From Crocinitomicaceae bacterium (GTDB lineage: Bacteria > Bacteroidota > Bacteroidia > Flavobacteriales_D > Crocinitomicaceae), in assembly GCA_014762645.1 (NCBI GenBank), contig JABURP010000119.1:18832-82831 (forward strand): a stretch of DNA of 64,000 nt. The letters run 5' to 3'. This document shows positions 52,587-61,159 of this stretch, piece by piece. The notes below the pieces were generated by a model, which had not been told where the DNA came from, made no database searches, and saw only the letters and a program-made list of their open reading frames with translations. Made by a program: the position numbers and the translations under genes. The number at the start of each line of letters is the position of its first letter. The stretch's first letter is position 1.

Positions 52587-53519
52587 TTATAGTTTCTCAA
52601 GGAAAGAAATTCTTTTTTCTATGGGTGGATGCGTTGCAAATATTCCGCTTATACCCACGGCTGCAGATTTCTTTTCCTTTGGATTATTCTCAATAAACAT
52701 GCTTTTAACGTCATCACTTTTAACGTCATCAACTGTAGAGTTACCCGAAATCTTTCTAAGAGCAGAAGCTAAAGCTTCCGGACGTTTTGTCATTTCAGCT
52801 GCTCCGGCATCCGCTAAATACTCGCGTTTTCTGGATAAAGCAAAGCGAAAAATGATGGTTAACAGATAGGCCAGGGCACTAACGAGCAAAATAATTAACA
52901 TTAAGCGCCCGTCTTGTTTTCTTCGGTTTCCACCACCGCCCCAAAGCACCGAACGAAATGCGACATTCATTATAAAGCCAACTATTCCAACAAAGATGAT
53001 AGATACAATTAGCAGACGAACATCTTTGTTTCTGATGTGTGCCAATTCGTGGGCTATTACACCCTCTAATTCAGCATCATCAAGTTTATTAATGATCCCT
53101 CTTGTGAGTGTTACTGCATAGGTTTTATCGTTGATCCCGCTGGCAAATGCATTAAGTGCCTCCGTTTCCATTATGTACACCTTAGGCATTTTCATCCCAA
53201 CTGACATGCATAAATTTTCAACCAGGTTATATACCCGCATGTTTTCTTTTCGCTCCAACGGCTTTGAATTTACTGCATACTGAATCATTTTAGAATGAAA
53301 CGTAAATGCAATAAGAAACCACAGAGCAATTGCGCCTAATGCGATAGGAAGCACCTTGATAAAAGCATCTTCTGCTGGTGCATCCCAATGCATGTCATTT
53401 AAAAAGAAAAGGGTAAGCCAAATGGCTCCTATGATAACAGATGGAAAACCAATCAACAGGAGTATCGAACGCCTGTTGTTGCTTTGTATTTGACTGTGAA
53501 GTCCTTTATAACTAGGCAT
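52587..53519 (-). CDS. M48 family (HtpX-like) membrane zinc metallopeptidase
   Basis: 310 residues: two N-terminal transmembrane helices (~18-40 and ~55-75), catalytic HELAH near residue 156-160 (VIAHELAHIRNKD), the third ligand region EYLADAGAAEMTKRP, and two helices between. These peptidases degrade misfolded membrane proteins. It lies 10 bp after lemA, a pairing seen in many bacteria, which supports joint action at the membrane. Confidence 0.92.
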   Translation of the reverse strand: MPSYKGLHSQIQSNNRRSILLLIGFPSVIIGAIWLTLFFLNDMHWDAPAEDAFIKVLPIALGAIALWFLIAFTFHSKMIQYAVNSKPLERKENMRVYNLVENLCMSVGMKMPKVYIMETEALNAFASGINDKTYAVTLTRGIINKLDDAELEGVIAHELAHIRNKDVRLLIVSIIFVGIVGFIMNVAFRSVLWGGGGNRRKQDGRLMLIILLVSALAYLLTIIFRFALSRKREYLADAGAAEMTKRPEALASALRKISGNSTVDDVKSDDVKSMFIENNPKEKKSAAVGISGIFATHPPIEKRISFLEKL

Positions 53520-53529
53520 AGAAGATTAT

Positions 53530-54090
53530 TTAGAACTCAACTTCAGGAGCTTTGTCTAATTCTTCTCTTTGTACAACTCCCAAATCAAAGTAAGGTTCTT
53601 CACTGAATTTAAACATTCCAGCAATGATATTACTTGGAAATTTTTGCACAGCAATATTCAATTCTTTTGTAGCGGAGTTGAAAAATCTTCTTACTGCAGA
53701 GAGCTTATTTTCTATATCAGCCATTTCATTTTGCAGCTGCATAAAGTTTTGATTGGCTTTAAGATCCGGGTAAGCTTCCATTTGCATAGTGAACTGAGAC
53801 ATAGCTCCTGCCAATGCCGCCTCAGCTGCAATTTTCTCATTTACTGTTCCTGCAGACATTGCTCTTGACCTGGCTTGAGTAACTTTCGTTAAAACTCCCT
53901 CCTCATGTTTAGCGTAACCTTTAACCGTAGCAACTAACTGCGGAATAAGGTCGTGTCTCTGTTTTAGTTGCACATCTATATCTGCAAACGCATTTTCTCT
54001 ATTATTTCTGAGGGAAACTAATTTGTTGTAGATGGCTATCATCCAAATAATCAATACAACAACAACCCCTAATACAATCCAAAGTACCAT
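53530..54090 (-). CDS. lemA: LemA family membrane protein
   Basis: 186 residues. One N-terminal transmembrane helix (~2-20, periplasm- or outside-facing helices after it) and the conserved NAFADIDVQLKQRHDLIPQL motif, followed by the LAGAMSQFTMQMEAYPDLKANQNF region. The function of LemA is unclear; the adjoining M48 peptidase is a common neighbour. First gene of a three-gene operon. Confidence 0.93.
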   Translation of the reverse strand: MVLWIVLGVVVVLIIWMIAIYNKLVSLRNNRENAFADIDVQLKQRHDLIPQLVATVKGYAKHEEGVLTKVTQARSRAMSAGTVNEKIAAEAALAGAMSQFTMQMEAYPDLKANQNFMQLQNEMADIENKLSAVRRFFNSATKELNIAVQKFPSNIIAGMFKFSEEPYFDLGVVQREELDKAPEVEF

Positions 54091-54144
54091 TCGTGCTTAA
54101 TTTAACGAGTTTATAATAATGACCTAATATAGTCAAAAATGCAC

Positions 54145-54167
54145 ATCATCCTCTTAATAAGGACGAT
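54145..54167 (-). terminator. Possible terminator hairpin
   Basis: On the minus strand ATCGTCCT and AGGATGAT pair with one mismatch around a 7-base loop, with a short T run shortly after. It would end transcription from the gene at 54201-55181 before lemA. Confidence 0.35.
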
Positions 54168-54200
54168 TCAGACATAAAAAAATTCTAAAAAGTTTGAGAT

Positions 54201-55181
54201 TTACTCTACTATGAGTCGAACAACTTGTGAATTTGCTCGAATTGTATATACACCAGCCGTAAAATTTTCATCTATATCCAACATAATCTGATTGACCCCG
54301 GTGAGGTCATAGTTCATTGCATACACAAGCCTTCCATCAGCAGAATAAATTGTCAGGTCAACATTATTCTTAAAACTTTCGGGGAACAACATTACAATAG
54401 AATTTCCATTAAGAACAGGATTTGGATATAAACCAATATCAGACCCGGTCCATTGTTCGATACCAACAACAGCGGAATAATTAATGTCTCCATTAAAATC
54501 AGTTTGTTTTAACCTATAGTAAGACTTACCCATTGCAGGGTCTGAATCCACTTCATAGTAGTCAATACGTGAAAAACTGTTTCCAGCACCATCAACTTCC
54601 ATAATATCTTTCCATGTTAAGCCATCTGTACTTCGTTGAACCGTAAAATAATCGTTATCAAGTTCGGTCTGTGTCGCCCAGTGTAAATCTACCTTCCGTT
54701 CAGACTCGTTTAATATTGCTTCAAAGAATAATAGTTCTACCGGAAGCTGAGATGGTGGGCATCCTCCGTCACAAAGACTTTGGGGGCCATTCAAATCCCC
54801 TGAATCTGCACTCCAGTAAGTTGTTGAACATATTTCTATATACGTTGACGATCCCCCTCCGGAACCTACACCAATACTTCCTCCCGTCATAACCAACACA
54901 TCTGTATTGCATGGGAATTTTAGTTTTTTTCCGTTTTGAAATTCTATACGGCCATAAACGTAAACAAGCATGGAGTCAGGGCAACCTGTTAAATCAATGG
55001 TTACAGTGACATCTACCTGAATATTAGGGGGAATAATAATAGTGTCGTAACAACCAGGTACACCATTAGACCAAATAGCGGGCTCCATCCAATCACCACT
55101 AAATAGGGCTGTGGTAGTTGATGAGTATCCCACTAAAGAAAAAAATAGGGATAAAGCAAGTAGTGCTTTTTTTAGTTTCAT
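54201..55181 (-). CDS. T9SS type A sorting-domain protein (paralogue 1)
   Basis: 326 residues from ATG 55181, which yields signal peptide MKLKKALLALSLFFSLVGYSS; an in-frame earlier start adds a non-signal leader. The domain ~25-150 begins with the GDW-x-x-x-x-IWSNGVPGCYDTI motif typical of Bacteroidota surface proteins, followed by a beta-helix-like stretch, CDGGCPPSQLP, a beta-sandwich (LHWATQTELDNDYFTVQRS) and a C-terminal type A (Por_Secre_tail) domain beginning LYPNPV. Exported by T9SS. Clear homologue of the next gene along its whole length. Confidence 0.88.
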   Translation of the reverse strand: MKLKKALLALSLFFSLVGYSSTTTALFSGDWMEPAIWSNGVPGCYDTIIIPPNIQVDVTVTIDLTGCPDSMLVYVYGRIEFQNGKKLKFPCNTDVLVMTGGSIGVGSGGGSSTYIEICSTTYWSADSGDLNGPQSLCDGGCPPSQLPVELLFFEAILNESERKVDLHWATQTELDNDYFTVQRSTDGLTWKDIMEVDGAGNSFSRIDYYEVDSDPAMGKSYYRLKQTDFNGDINYSAVVGIEQWTGSDIGLYPNPVLNGNSIVMLFPESFKNNVDLTIYSADGRLVYAMNYDLTGVNQIMLDIDENFTAGVYTIRANSQVVRLIVE

Positions 55182-55310
55182 TTCCTCTAAAACGATTAAC
55201 GTTGTTAACAATTAGACGTAAAATTGTTGAAAAGGTTTGGATTAAGAAAACATTAATCTATGAAATAACCCGTTTTATCCACGAAATAGTTGGATTCATT
55301 GTTAAGCGAG

Positions 55311-56303
55311 CTACTTAACAATTAGTTTTGCACTTATTAATTCAGTCTTAACCAAATACATACCTGATTGGAACTCAACACCCACATCAAGTATTATCTG
55401 ATAAGAGTCTGAAATATCGTATGTAGCCTGGTAAATTAATTTACCTTCTATACTATAGATAACAACCTCAACAGGGTTTCTGGTATTATCAGGAAAAGTG
55501 AGTACTACCTGATCATCTTGATCAACAGGATTTGGGTACATAATAAACTCAGTTGTTCCATCACTTGAAAGCCTTACTATGGGGGAGTAGGAAAAATCTC
55601 CATCAAAATCCGTTTGTTTTAGCTGATAGTAGGAGTCTCCGTAAATCAGGGGCTGTGCATCTACCTCAAAGTATTCAAGTTGCACACTGCTATTACCTGC
55701 TCCATCTACCTGTAAAATTTCTATCCAATCTTCACCATTCGCACTTCTTTCTACAGTGAAATAATCGTTGTCAATTTCACTTGCCGTTGCCCAGTGTAAA
55801 TCAGCTTTACGGGTGTTGTCATTGAGTTTAGCGGTGAAATACAAAAGTTCTATTGGCAATTGAGAAGGAGGGCATCCGCCATCACATAGTTCAGAGGGTC
55901 CAAAAAGAGGACCATCACCGGCATTCCAATAAACGGTATTACACATTTCAATGTAGTTAGAGTTACCGCCACCACCACCCGGCATAATTGATCCACCTGG
56001 GAATACCACTACATCCGAACCACATGGCAAACTGAGTTTTTTACCTGTGCTAAAGGTTAATGTACCATATACCATTAAAAACACGGAGTCTGAACAAGCA
56101 GCCATAAGGTCCACATGATCATCAACGTTTACAGTTATGCCTGCTGGTATAATGATGGTATCGTAGCAACCCGGAACACCTGGGCTCCAGGTTGTTGTAC
56201 TGCTCCATTGACCATCCGTTACAGCAGTTGCAACACTACTGTACGAAAAGTGGGCCATAGAAATACCCCATACAATAGAAATGATTGCCAAAAAACGAGT
56301 CAT
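55311..56303 (-). CDS. T9SS type A sorting-domain protein (paralogue 2)
   Basis: 330 residues with signal peptide (MTRFLAIISIVWGISMAHFSYS) and the same layout as paralogue 1: TTTWSPGVPGCYDTIIIPAG, a Gly-rich GGGGGNSNY loop, CDGGCPPSQLPIELLYF, LHWATASEIDNDYFTVERS, and a type A C-terminal domain (MYPNPVDQDDQ). Same orientation, 129 bp upstream of paralogue 1; a tandem duplication. A 7 bp inverted repeat TAGTTAG/CTAACTA (56303-56332) overlaps its start codon. Confidence 0.88.
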   Translation of the reverse strand: MTRFLAIISIVWGISMAHFSYSSVATAVTDGQWSSTTTWSPGVPGCYDTIIIPAGITVNVDDHVDLMAACSDSVFLMVYGTLTFSTGKKLSLPCGSDVVVFPGGSIMPGGGGGNSNYIEMCNTVYWNAGDGPLFGPSELCDGGCPPSQLPIELLYFTAKLNDNTRKADLHWATASEIDNDYFTVERSANGEDWIEILQVDGAGNSSVQLEYFEVDAQPLIYGDSYYQLKQTDFDGDFSYSPIVRLSSDGTTEFIMYPNPVDQDDQVVLTFPDNTRNPVEVVIYSIEGKLIYQATYDISDSYQIILDVGVEFQSGMYLVKTELISAKLIVK

Positions 56304-56332
56304 AGTTAGTAGTGTTTGCAGTAGCCTAACTA
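56303..56332 (-). promoter_or_regulatory. Inverted repeat over the start of a T9SS type A gene
   Basis: TAGTTAG (56303-56309) and CTAACTA (56326-56332) can pair around 16 bases. The hairpin would occlude the start region of the gene at 56303. Could be regulatory or chance. Confidence 0.25.
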
Positions 56333-56388
56333 TAAATGACGGGAAAAATCACGAAAATGTAAAATTTTAGCAGCAATTCTCGATAAAA

Positions 56389-58737
56389 TCACTTTTCTGC
56401 TCTATGAAGCGAGCGTTTTCGCTTTTTAAAGTATCGGAATAATAAGATGCCAACGACCAAGATAAAAAAAAAGCTGCCTCCACCGATATAGAAGACTTTG
56501 GTCCAATAGCGCTTCTCCGCCTCTCTTTCCAGGTAATCGAGGTAGGTTTGACTTAAATTACCCGGTGTTGGTGACTCTATGCGCCAATGTAAATCAGTTT
56601 TTGAAGAATCAGGATGAATTAAGGCAGCTGTAAATGAGGTATCCGGTAGTTCAGGACAAATAAACCCATAATTAAGAGAATCTACGATTTGCTCTTCCTG
56701 GTCATATAGTTTTATTAATTCACCATCCCTTGAAAATCCAAATTCAAAATCCCCTATTACCGAAATCGAATCCGCGGAAAACTTTGTTCGAAACGCTTTA
56801 AGATTTTCTGCTAACACCAGGTATTTTCCCGACTCCAAATATGTTCCATCCGGTATTTTCCACCCGCCTTTGAAGCTTCTTTCCGTTAATGTCCAGCCCG
56901 ACAGATCAACTGCGCTTGCAGAGTTATTGTAGAGCTCTATCCAATCGCCGGAGGTGTCTTCTTTGGGCTGGAAATATGCTATTTCATTAAATATGATACT
57001 ATCCGTAAATATACTTCGGGGCCTGGGTTCTATTATGGGCTCCAGTACCATGTCCTGCTGTGGATTAAACCTCCAAACTGTTCCACCGTTTTCTTGATCT
57101 TTCCAGCCTTTAAAGACCCAATCATGCTTTGGTTTTACCGAAATAGTTACAGGAACATCTTTGAAATATATTCCTTCGAAGTCATCCGTGATTTTTAATG
57201 AATTGAATTTGATTTTACATTTATCAAGTCCTGGATGAATGATTTTAATGGAAACCGTGTCATCAATCCCAAATTTCTCCATGATGTGTTGTCTACAGTA
57301 ATACGGCCTGATGGTGATGAATTTTCTCAAAATACCCAGGTGGTGTTGCCAGTTTTCATAAGATGATTTCCACCTTTTCTGATGAAAGTGCATTTCGTAA
57401 TCTATTACACTAATCATACTGTCTAACAACTTGTTAGCCGTGTCCGGATGATAAACAGTATTCAAATGATCTGCAAATGTTGTTATGTATTGTTCCTGGA
57501 GCGCCTTGTTCTCCAGTAATTTTCGAATAATAAAGGTAGACCAGGGTGGGTCTGGCCACGCTTCATTGTTCACAGATGTAAACTTTTTCAATGTATTTCG
57601 CTTGTAGCCTTGCGGAGCATTATTTCCAAGTCCCTGGTCGAGATCATAAAAAACCCATCTCCACTTTGCAGAATCATTTCTTTCTCGCCAGTATCGTATA
57701 TTACCACCGGCATCTCTATTGTCTGAATATACTTCGGCGATATTATAACGGATGAAATCATCAATGTCCATGAAAGTCCTTAAATGTGCTACGTTATCAT
57801 CATTTGAAAGGTCATGTGATCGCAAATAAGCGAGTAATTTCTTGTAATTGGTAGAAGAGCCGTGTCGCCTGACTCCGTTTTGCCTAAGGATATCTACATT
57901 ATTTTTATCTACTCCATAATTATACTTGAGGTAATGTTCATTGATTTTTTCCCGAATATTCTGAATACCCCAGTAACGGCCATTAATAAACACAACTGCC
58001 GGCTGATAGGCCTGATACGCCAGCCCAGTTGGTTTAGCGAGTTGCGTCATAAAAGCATCACGTAAATGCGTTCGTTTAAAATCTCCACCTGAATTTCGTA
58101 GAATGAAAGACTTGTGCTTATCAATATCCTTCTCTTTAAAAATTTGATATCGGAAGCGATTATCACCATATTTTTTTCGAGCAAACACCGCTAAAGACTT
58201 CATAGGCAACATACGACTAAATCCACCAAAAATTCCAATTCCGGCCTGTTGATTAAAACACAACTGACCATTTTCGTCGTACATTTCAATATTGGCTGGT
58301 TTTTCCCAATCCCTCCAGTAGTTCGCTCCCATATAAGGTTCTACGGTATCGGCACAACACCCTTTAACGTAAATTCCAGTTGAATAATTCCAAAGGTTAG
58401 CGGAATCCGTTACAAGTGACACCACTGGCAGGTTATACTCCCTATCACACACATACGTGTTAGTAATCACCCTCGACCGCTTTCCGTCTTTGTAGGCCAC
58501 AGCTCTTAAAACTGTTACGCCTGTAATCGTTATCGGCTCTTTATATCTTCTGGAGTAAGAACCCGGGCTTGTAGCATCTGTTGTATAATAGATTGTAGCT
58601 CCCTCCCCTGCATCAAGCGTGACAGTTATTTCCTTTTCGTAAACACCTCCTATAGGTGAAAAAGTCACTTTTAGTTCATCCTGCCCAAATACGGCATGAG
58701 TAAACCAACACAACAATATGACTACTATCTTATTCAA
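56389..58737 (-). CDS. Membrane-anchored CotH-domain / lamin-tail-domain protein
   Basis: 782 residues if started at TTG 58737, which gives the signal peptide LNKIVVILLCWFTHAVFGQ (read as Met); an upstream TTG at 58887 would put about 50 odd residues before it. Order: chitobiase-C-like domain (~30-105; IYYTTDATSPGSY), CotH (~105-500; HLRDAFMTQLAK, YWGIQNIREKI, FYDLDQGLG), beta segment (FKGWKDQ), lamin-tail domain (~580-690; GDWIELYNN), and a C-terminal transmembrane helix (~748-770; FFFILVVGILLF) followed by KKRKR. No T9SS tag, unlike the relative at 17374. CotH proteins are kinase-like; the target here is unknown. Confidence 0.85.
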   Translation of the reverse strand: MNKIVVILLCWFTHAVFGQDELKVTFSPIGGVYEKEITVTLDAGEGATIYYTTDATSPGSYSRRYKEPITITGVTVLRAVAYKDGKRSRVITNTYVCDREYNLPVVSLVTDSANLWNYSTGIYVKGCCADTVEPYMGANYWRDWEKPANIEMYDENGQLCFNQQAGIGIFGGFSRMLPMKSLAVFARKKYGDNRFRYQIFKEKDIDKHKSFILRNSGGDFKRTHLRDAFMTQLAKPTGLAYQAYQPAVVFINGRYWGIQNIREKINEHYLKYNYGVDKNNVDILRQNGVRRHGSSTNYKKLLAYLRSHDLSNDDNVAHLRTFMDIDDFIRYNIAEVYSDNRDAGGNIRYWRERNDSAKWRWVFYDLDQGLGNNAPQGYKRNTLKKFTSVNNEAWPDPPWSTFIIRKLLENKALQEQYITTFADHLNTVYHPDTANKLLDSMISVIDYEMHFHQKRWKSSYENWQHHLGILRKFITIRPYYCRQHIMEKFGIDDTVSIKIIHPGLDKCKIKFNSLKITDDFEGIYFKDVPVTISVKPKHDWVFKGWKDQENGGTVWRFNPQQDMVLEPIIEPRPRSIFTDSIIFNEIAYFQPKEDTSGDWIELYNNSASAVDLSGWTLTERSFKGGWKIPDGTYLESGKYLVLAENLKAFRTKFSADSISVIGDFEFGFSRDGELIKLYDQEEQIVDSLNYGFICPELPDTSFTAALIHPDSSKTDLHWRIESPTPGNLSQTYLDYLEREAEKRYWTKVFYIGGGSFFFILVVGILLFRYFKKRKRSLHRAEK

Positions 58738-58743
58738 CCTGGT

Positions 58744-58751
58744 CAAATTTA
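58744..58751 (-). promoter_or_regulatory. -7 promoter box TAAATTTG just upstream of TTG 58737
   Basis: Exact TAnnTTTG on the minus strand ending 6 bp before TTG 58737. It supports that start and implies a leaderless or nearly leaderless transcript. Confidence 0.4.
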
Positions 58752-58895
58752 ATTCAATGTACGTTATAAAACATTTAGAGCCTGTCCTTTTTATTCTCTG
58801 TAAAATGTTAGTGATTATTTGTTTGTTTCTGATAATTCGGCTTCTCAAATAATAAAAGGTGGCAGGATTTAAACTATTTGGTATCAATTTCGTAG

Positions 58896-58903
58896 TAAAT
58901 TTG
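58896..58903 (+). promoter_or_regulatory. -7 promoter box TAAATTTG for the CapA-like gene
   Basis: Exact TAnnTTTG ending 14 bp before ATG 58918. Confidence 0.45.
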
Positions 58904-58917
58904 AAAAAAGCACTCCT

Positions 58918-60063
58918 ATGAAAATTTGCTTATCTACGGTTTTATTGTTCTTGACAACAATTACATTCTCTCAAAACAAAGACTCGATTGATCAGGAAAT
59001 GACCTTGTTGTTTCTAGGTGATATAATGGGACACAGCCCACAAATTACATCTGCATATGATGAATCGTCAAAAGCCTATGACTATCATGACGTCTTTAAG
59101 TATGTCGAACCAATCATTTCTAAACCTGATTATGCAATAGGAAACCTGGAAGTTACTTTAGCTGGACCTCCTTATAAAGGATACCCGCAATTCAGTTCAC
59201 CGGATGCACTTGCTGTTGCTTGTAAAGATGCCGGTTTGGATGTGCTTGTTACCTCAAATAATCACAGCTGCGACAGGGGAGGAGATGGTATCATCAGAAC
59301 CATACAAATTCTTGATTCATTAGAAATCATGCACACAGGTACATTTTGTGATATGGAAGAACGTCAAAAAAACCATCCTTTATTTATTGAGAATGATTGT
59401 ATGCGTATTGCTATTCTCAATTACACGTATGGAACAAATGGTTTACCATATCCTGAACCAACCGTAGTAAACATGATAGATAAAGATCTAATGAAAGCGG
59501 ACCTTGAAATTGCAAAATCAAAAAATGTAGATAAGATTATTGTAGTCACACACTGGGGAAGTGAATATAAACTGCAGCCTGTGCAGTATCAGATAGATCA
59601 TGGTAAGTTTCTCTTCGAAAACGGTGCTGACATTATTATAGGGGCGCATCCTCACGTATTAGAAAAAATGGTTTGGGAAAAATCAGAATCGGAAGAAGGA
59701 AAAGAGCAACTGATCGTGTATTCGTTAGGTAATTTTGTATCCAACCAACGCAAAAGGTATACAGACGGCGGAGCTATGATCCAACTGACATTGAAAAAAG
59801 AGGGCAATACCACACGTATCAAAGATGCTGGTTACTACCTTACCTGGGTCTATACACCAGAGGAATCCGGGAAAAAGAAGTATTATGTGTTGCCTGCCGC
59901 GCAGTTTGAAAATAATCCAGAATTTTTCGATAACGCAGAGAGCTACAACAAAATGAATTCTTTTATACAGGATTCACGAGAATTATTTGGAAACGAAAAT
60001 TTGAATGTTCCTGAATATATATACGAAAATGGTAACTGGTCCATTCAGGTATCTACTGAATAG
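58918..60063 (+). CDS. CapA-family metallophosphatase-like exported protein
   Basis: 381 residues with a signal peptide (MKICLSTVLLFLTTITFS). The metallophosphatase-type motifs of the CapA/PgsA family are present: LLFLGDIMGH, GNLEVTLAG, TSNNHSCDRGGDG, VVTHWGSEY, and GAHPHVLEK, then YSLGNFVSNQ. CapA proteins occur in poly-gamma-glutamate synthesis and, more widely, as surface phosphoesterases; no pgs partner is nearby, so poly-glutamate is not implied. Monocistronic; the end overlaps the anti-sigma-like gene on the other strand by 11 bp. Confidence 0.88.
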   Translation: MKICLSTVLLFLTTITFSQNKDSIDQEMTLLFLGDIMGHSPQITSAYDESSKAYDYHDVFKYVEPIISKPDYAIGNLEVTLAGPPYKGYPQFSSPDALAVACKDAGLDVLVTSNNHSCDRGGDGIIRTIQILDSLEIMHTGTFCDMEERQKNHPLFIENDCMRIAILNYTYGTNGLPYPEPTVVNMIDKDLMKADLEIAKSKNVDKIIVVTHWGSEYKLQPVQYQIDHGKFLFENGADIIIGAHPHVLEKMVWEKSESEEGKEQLIVYSLGNFVSNQRKRYTDGGAMIQLTLKKEGNTTRIKDAGYYLTWVYTPEESGKKKYYVLPAAQFENNPEFFDNAESYNKMNSFIQDSRELFGNENLNVPEYIYENGNWSIQVSTE

Positions 60064-61159
60064 TTAAAGAGCCTGTTGTTTGATAGGTCAATCCGTCTTC
60101 TCCTATTGCGCTTAGGATATAACGGTAGTTTCCTTTCAGCACAGATCCGTCCTTTTGTTGACCGTTCCATCTGAAATTTGGATCACTTGAAGAATACACT
60201 TCATTTCCTGCACGGTCAAATACTTTGATCATGAATTGATCAAGACCTTCGCTTTCAATGAAGAAATAGTCATTTGTGTTGTCGTTATTCGGTGTAAGAA
60301 TATTTGGAATCTTAGTTATAGATGATGTCCCTTCTATTACAACTTCCAATGTATAAACGTTAAGTTGTCCGTGTCCATTGCTGACTTCAACGGTTACCTC
60401 ATACACATCTGGTTTACCGTAAACATGCGTAACGTCATCACCTGAACGACTCAGTCCGTCACCAAAGTTCCATGTTACATTATCATGGTTCCTGGCGTTT
60501 GCTTTAAAGGTTACATTATTCCCACTAACAGACACGATAACAGGAGCAGCTTCAATTTCAGGGATTTCTACGGGATCTTTTATAGTTCCTACTTCTTCTT
60601 TATTAGGGTCCACAACACTTTCTTCTCCGGTATTGTCTTTTTGAGTTTGTTGATTATCCTTCTCCTTCAGATCTATCTCTTCTATTCCTGAAGGATCTTG
60701 TGGAACAACTTTTTCCGGATCTTCTTCCTCTGAGGTTCCGTTTGACTCCTCAACTACATTCTCAAGCTGTTCTTCGCTATTATTTGTGTTAGTCGTATTT
60801 TCTTCTGAACTGTTCGTTTCCGATATTTCGTTAGAACTTACTTCAGCATTTTCATCCGAAACCTCTGTATCATTTAGTTCATCATCTTCTGTATGATTAA
60901 CAAGAGCCGTATTTTCATTATCTGGTTGTTCTGTAGAATCATTTGTAAAATACCAAACGCTAAAAGTCGTCACTGCAGCAGCTCCGACAATAATTGCCAC
61001 TTTAGCAAAGCCAGATAAACCGGCTCCTGTAGCACCTGTTGCTCCTCCAGTAGTTCCTATACTCTGAGATATATTTGCCCAGGCCGAAGGGTCAACCTGA
61101 CCTTCAAAGTTTTCAAACTTTTGTTTGAACAGTTCCTCTATATTAACGTCCTCTTTCAC
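60053..61159 (-). CDS. Transmembrane anti-sigma-like protein with extracytoplasmic PKD and CHU_C domains
   Basis: 368 residues from GTG 61159; no ATG is available. No signal peptide. N-terminal cytoplasmic segment ~1-50 (IEELFKQKFENFEGQVDPSAW) resembles the sigma-binding ends of Bacteroidota anti-sigma proteins; transmembrane helix 51-71; very acidic low-complexity linker ~72-200; PKD domain ~203-275 (WNFGDGLSRSGDDVTHVYG); and CHU_C ~280-368 (IPNILTPNNDNTNDYFFI, FDRAGNEVY, GNYRYILSA). It overlaps the end of the ECF sigma gene by 17 bp, the usual sigma/anti-sigma arrangement. A CHU_C domain on an inner-membrane anchored anti-sigma cannot work as an ordinary export signal; a sensor role is inferred. 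Confidence 0.85.
   Translation of the reverse strand: MKEDVNIEELFKQKFENFEGQVDPSAWANISQSIGTTGGATGATGAGLSGFAKVAIIVGAAAVTTFSVWYFTNDSTEQPDNENTALVNHTEDDELNDTEVSDENAEVSSNEISETNSSEENTTNTNNSEEQLENVVEESNGTSEEEDPEKVVPQDPSGIEEIDLKEKDNQQTQKDNTGEESVVDPNKEEVGTIKDPVEIPEIEAAPVIVSVSGNNVTFKANARNHDNVTWNFGDGLSRSGDDVTHVYGKPDVYEVTVEVSNGHGQLNVYTLEVVIEGTSSITKIPNILTPNNDNTNDYFFIESEGLDQFMIKVFDRAGNEVYSSSDPNFRWNGQQKDGSVLKGNYRYILSAIGEDGLTYQTTGSLTIQ

Noticed and set aside
55273..55281. DnaA box TTATCCACG
   Set aside because: Single isolated near-match in an ordinary intergenic gap; no cluster.
58918..60063. Poly-gamma-glutamate capsule locus
   Set aside because: Only a CapA-like gene is present; no PgsB/PgsC-type ligase genes lie nearby.
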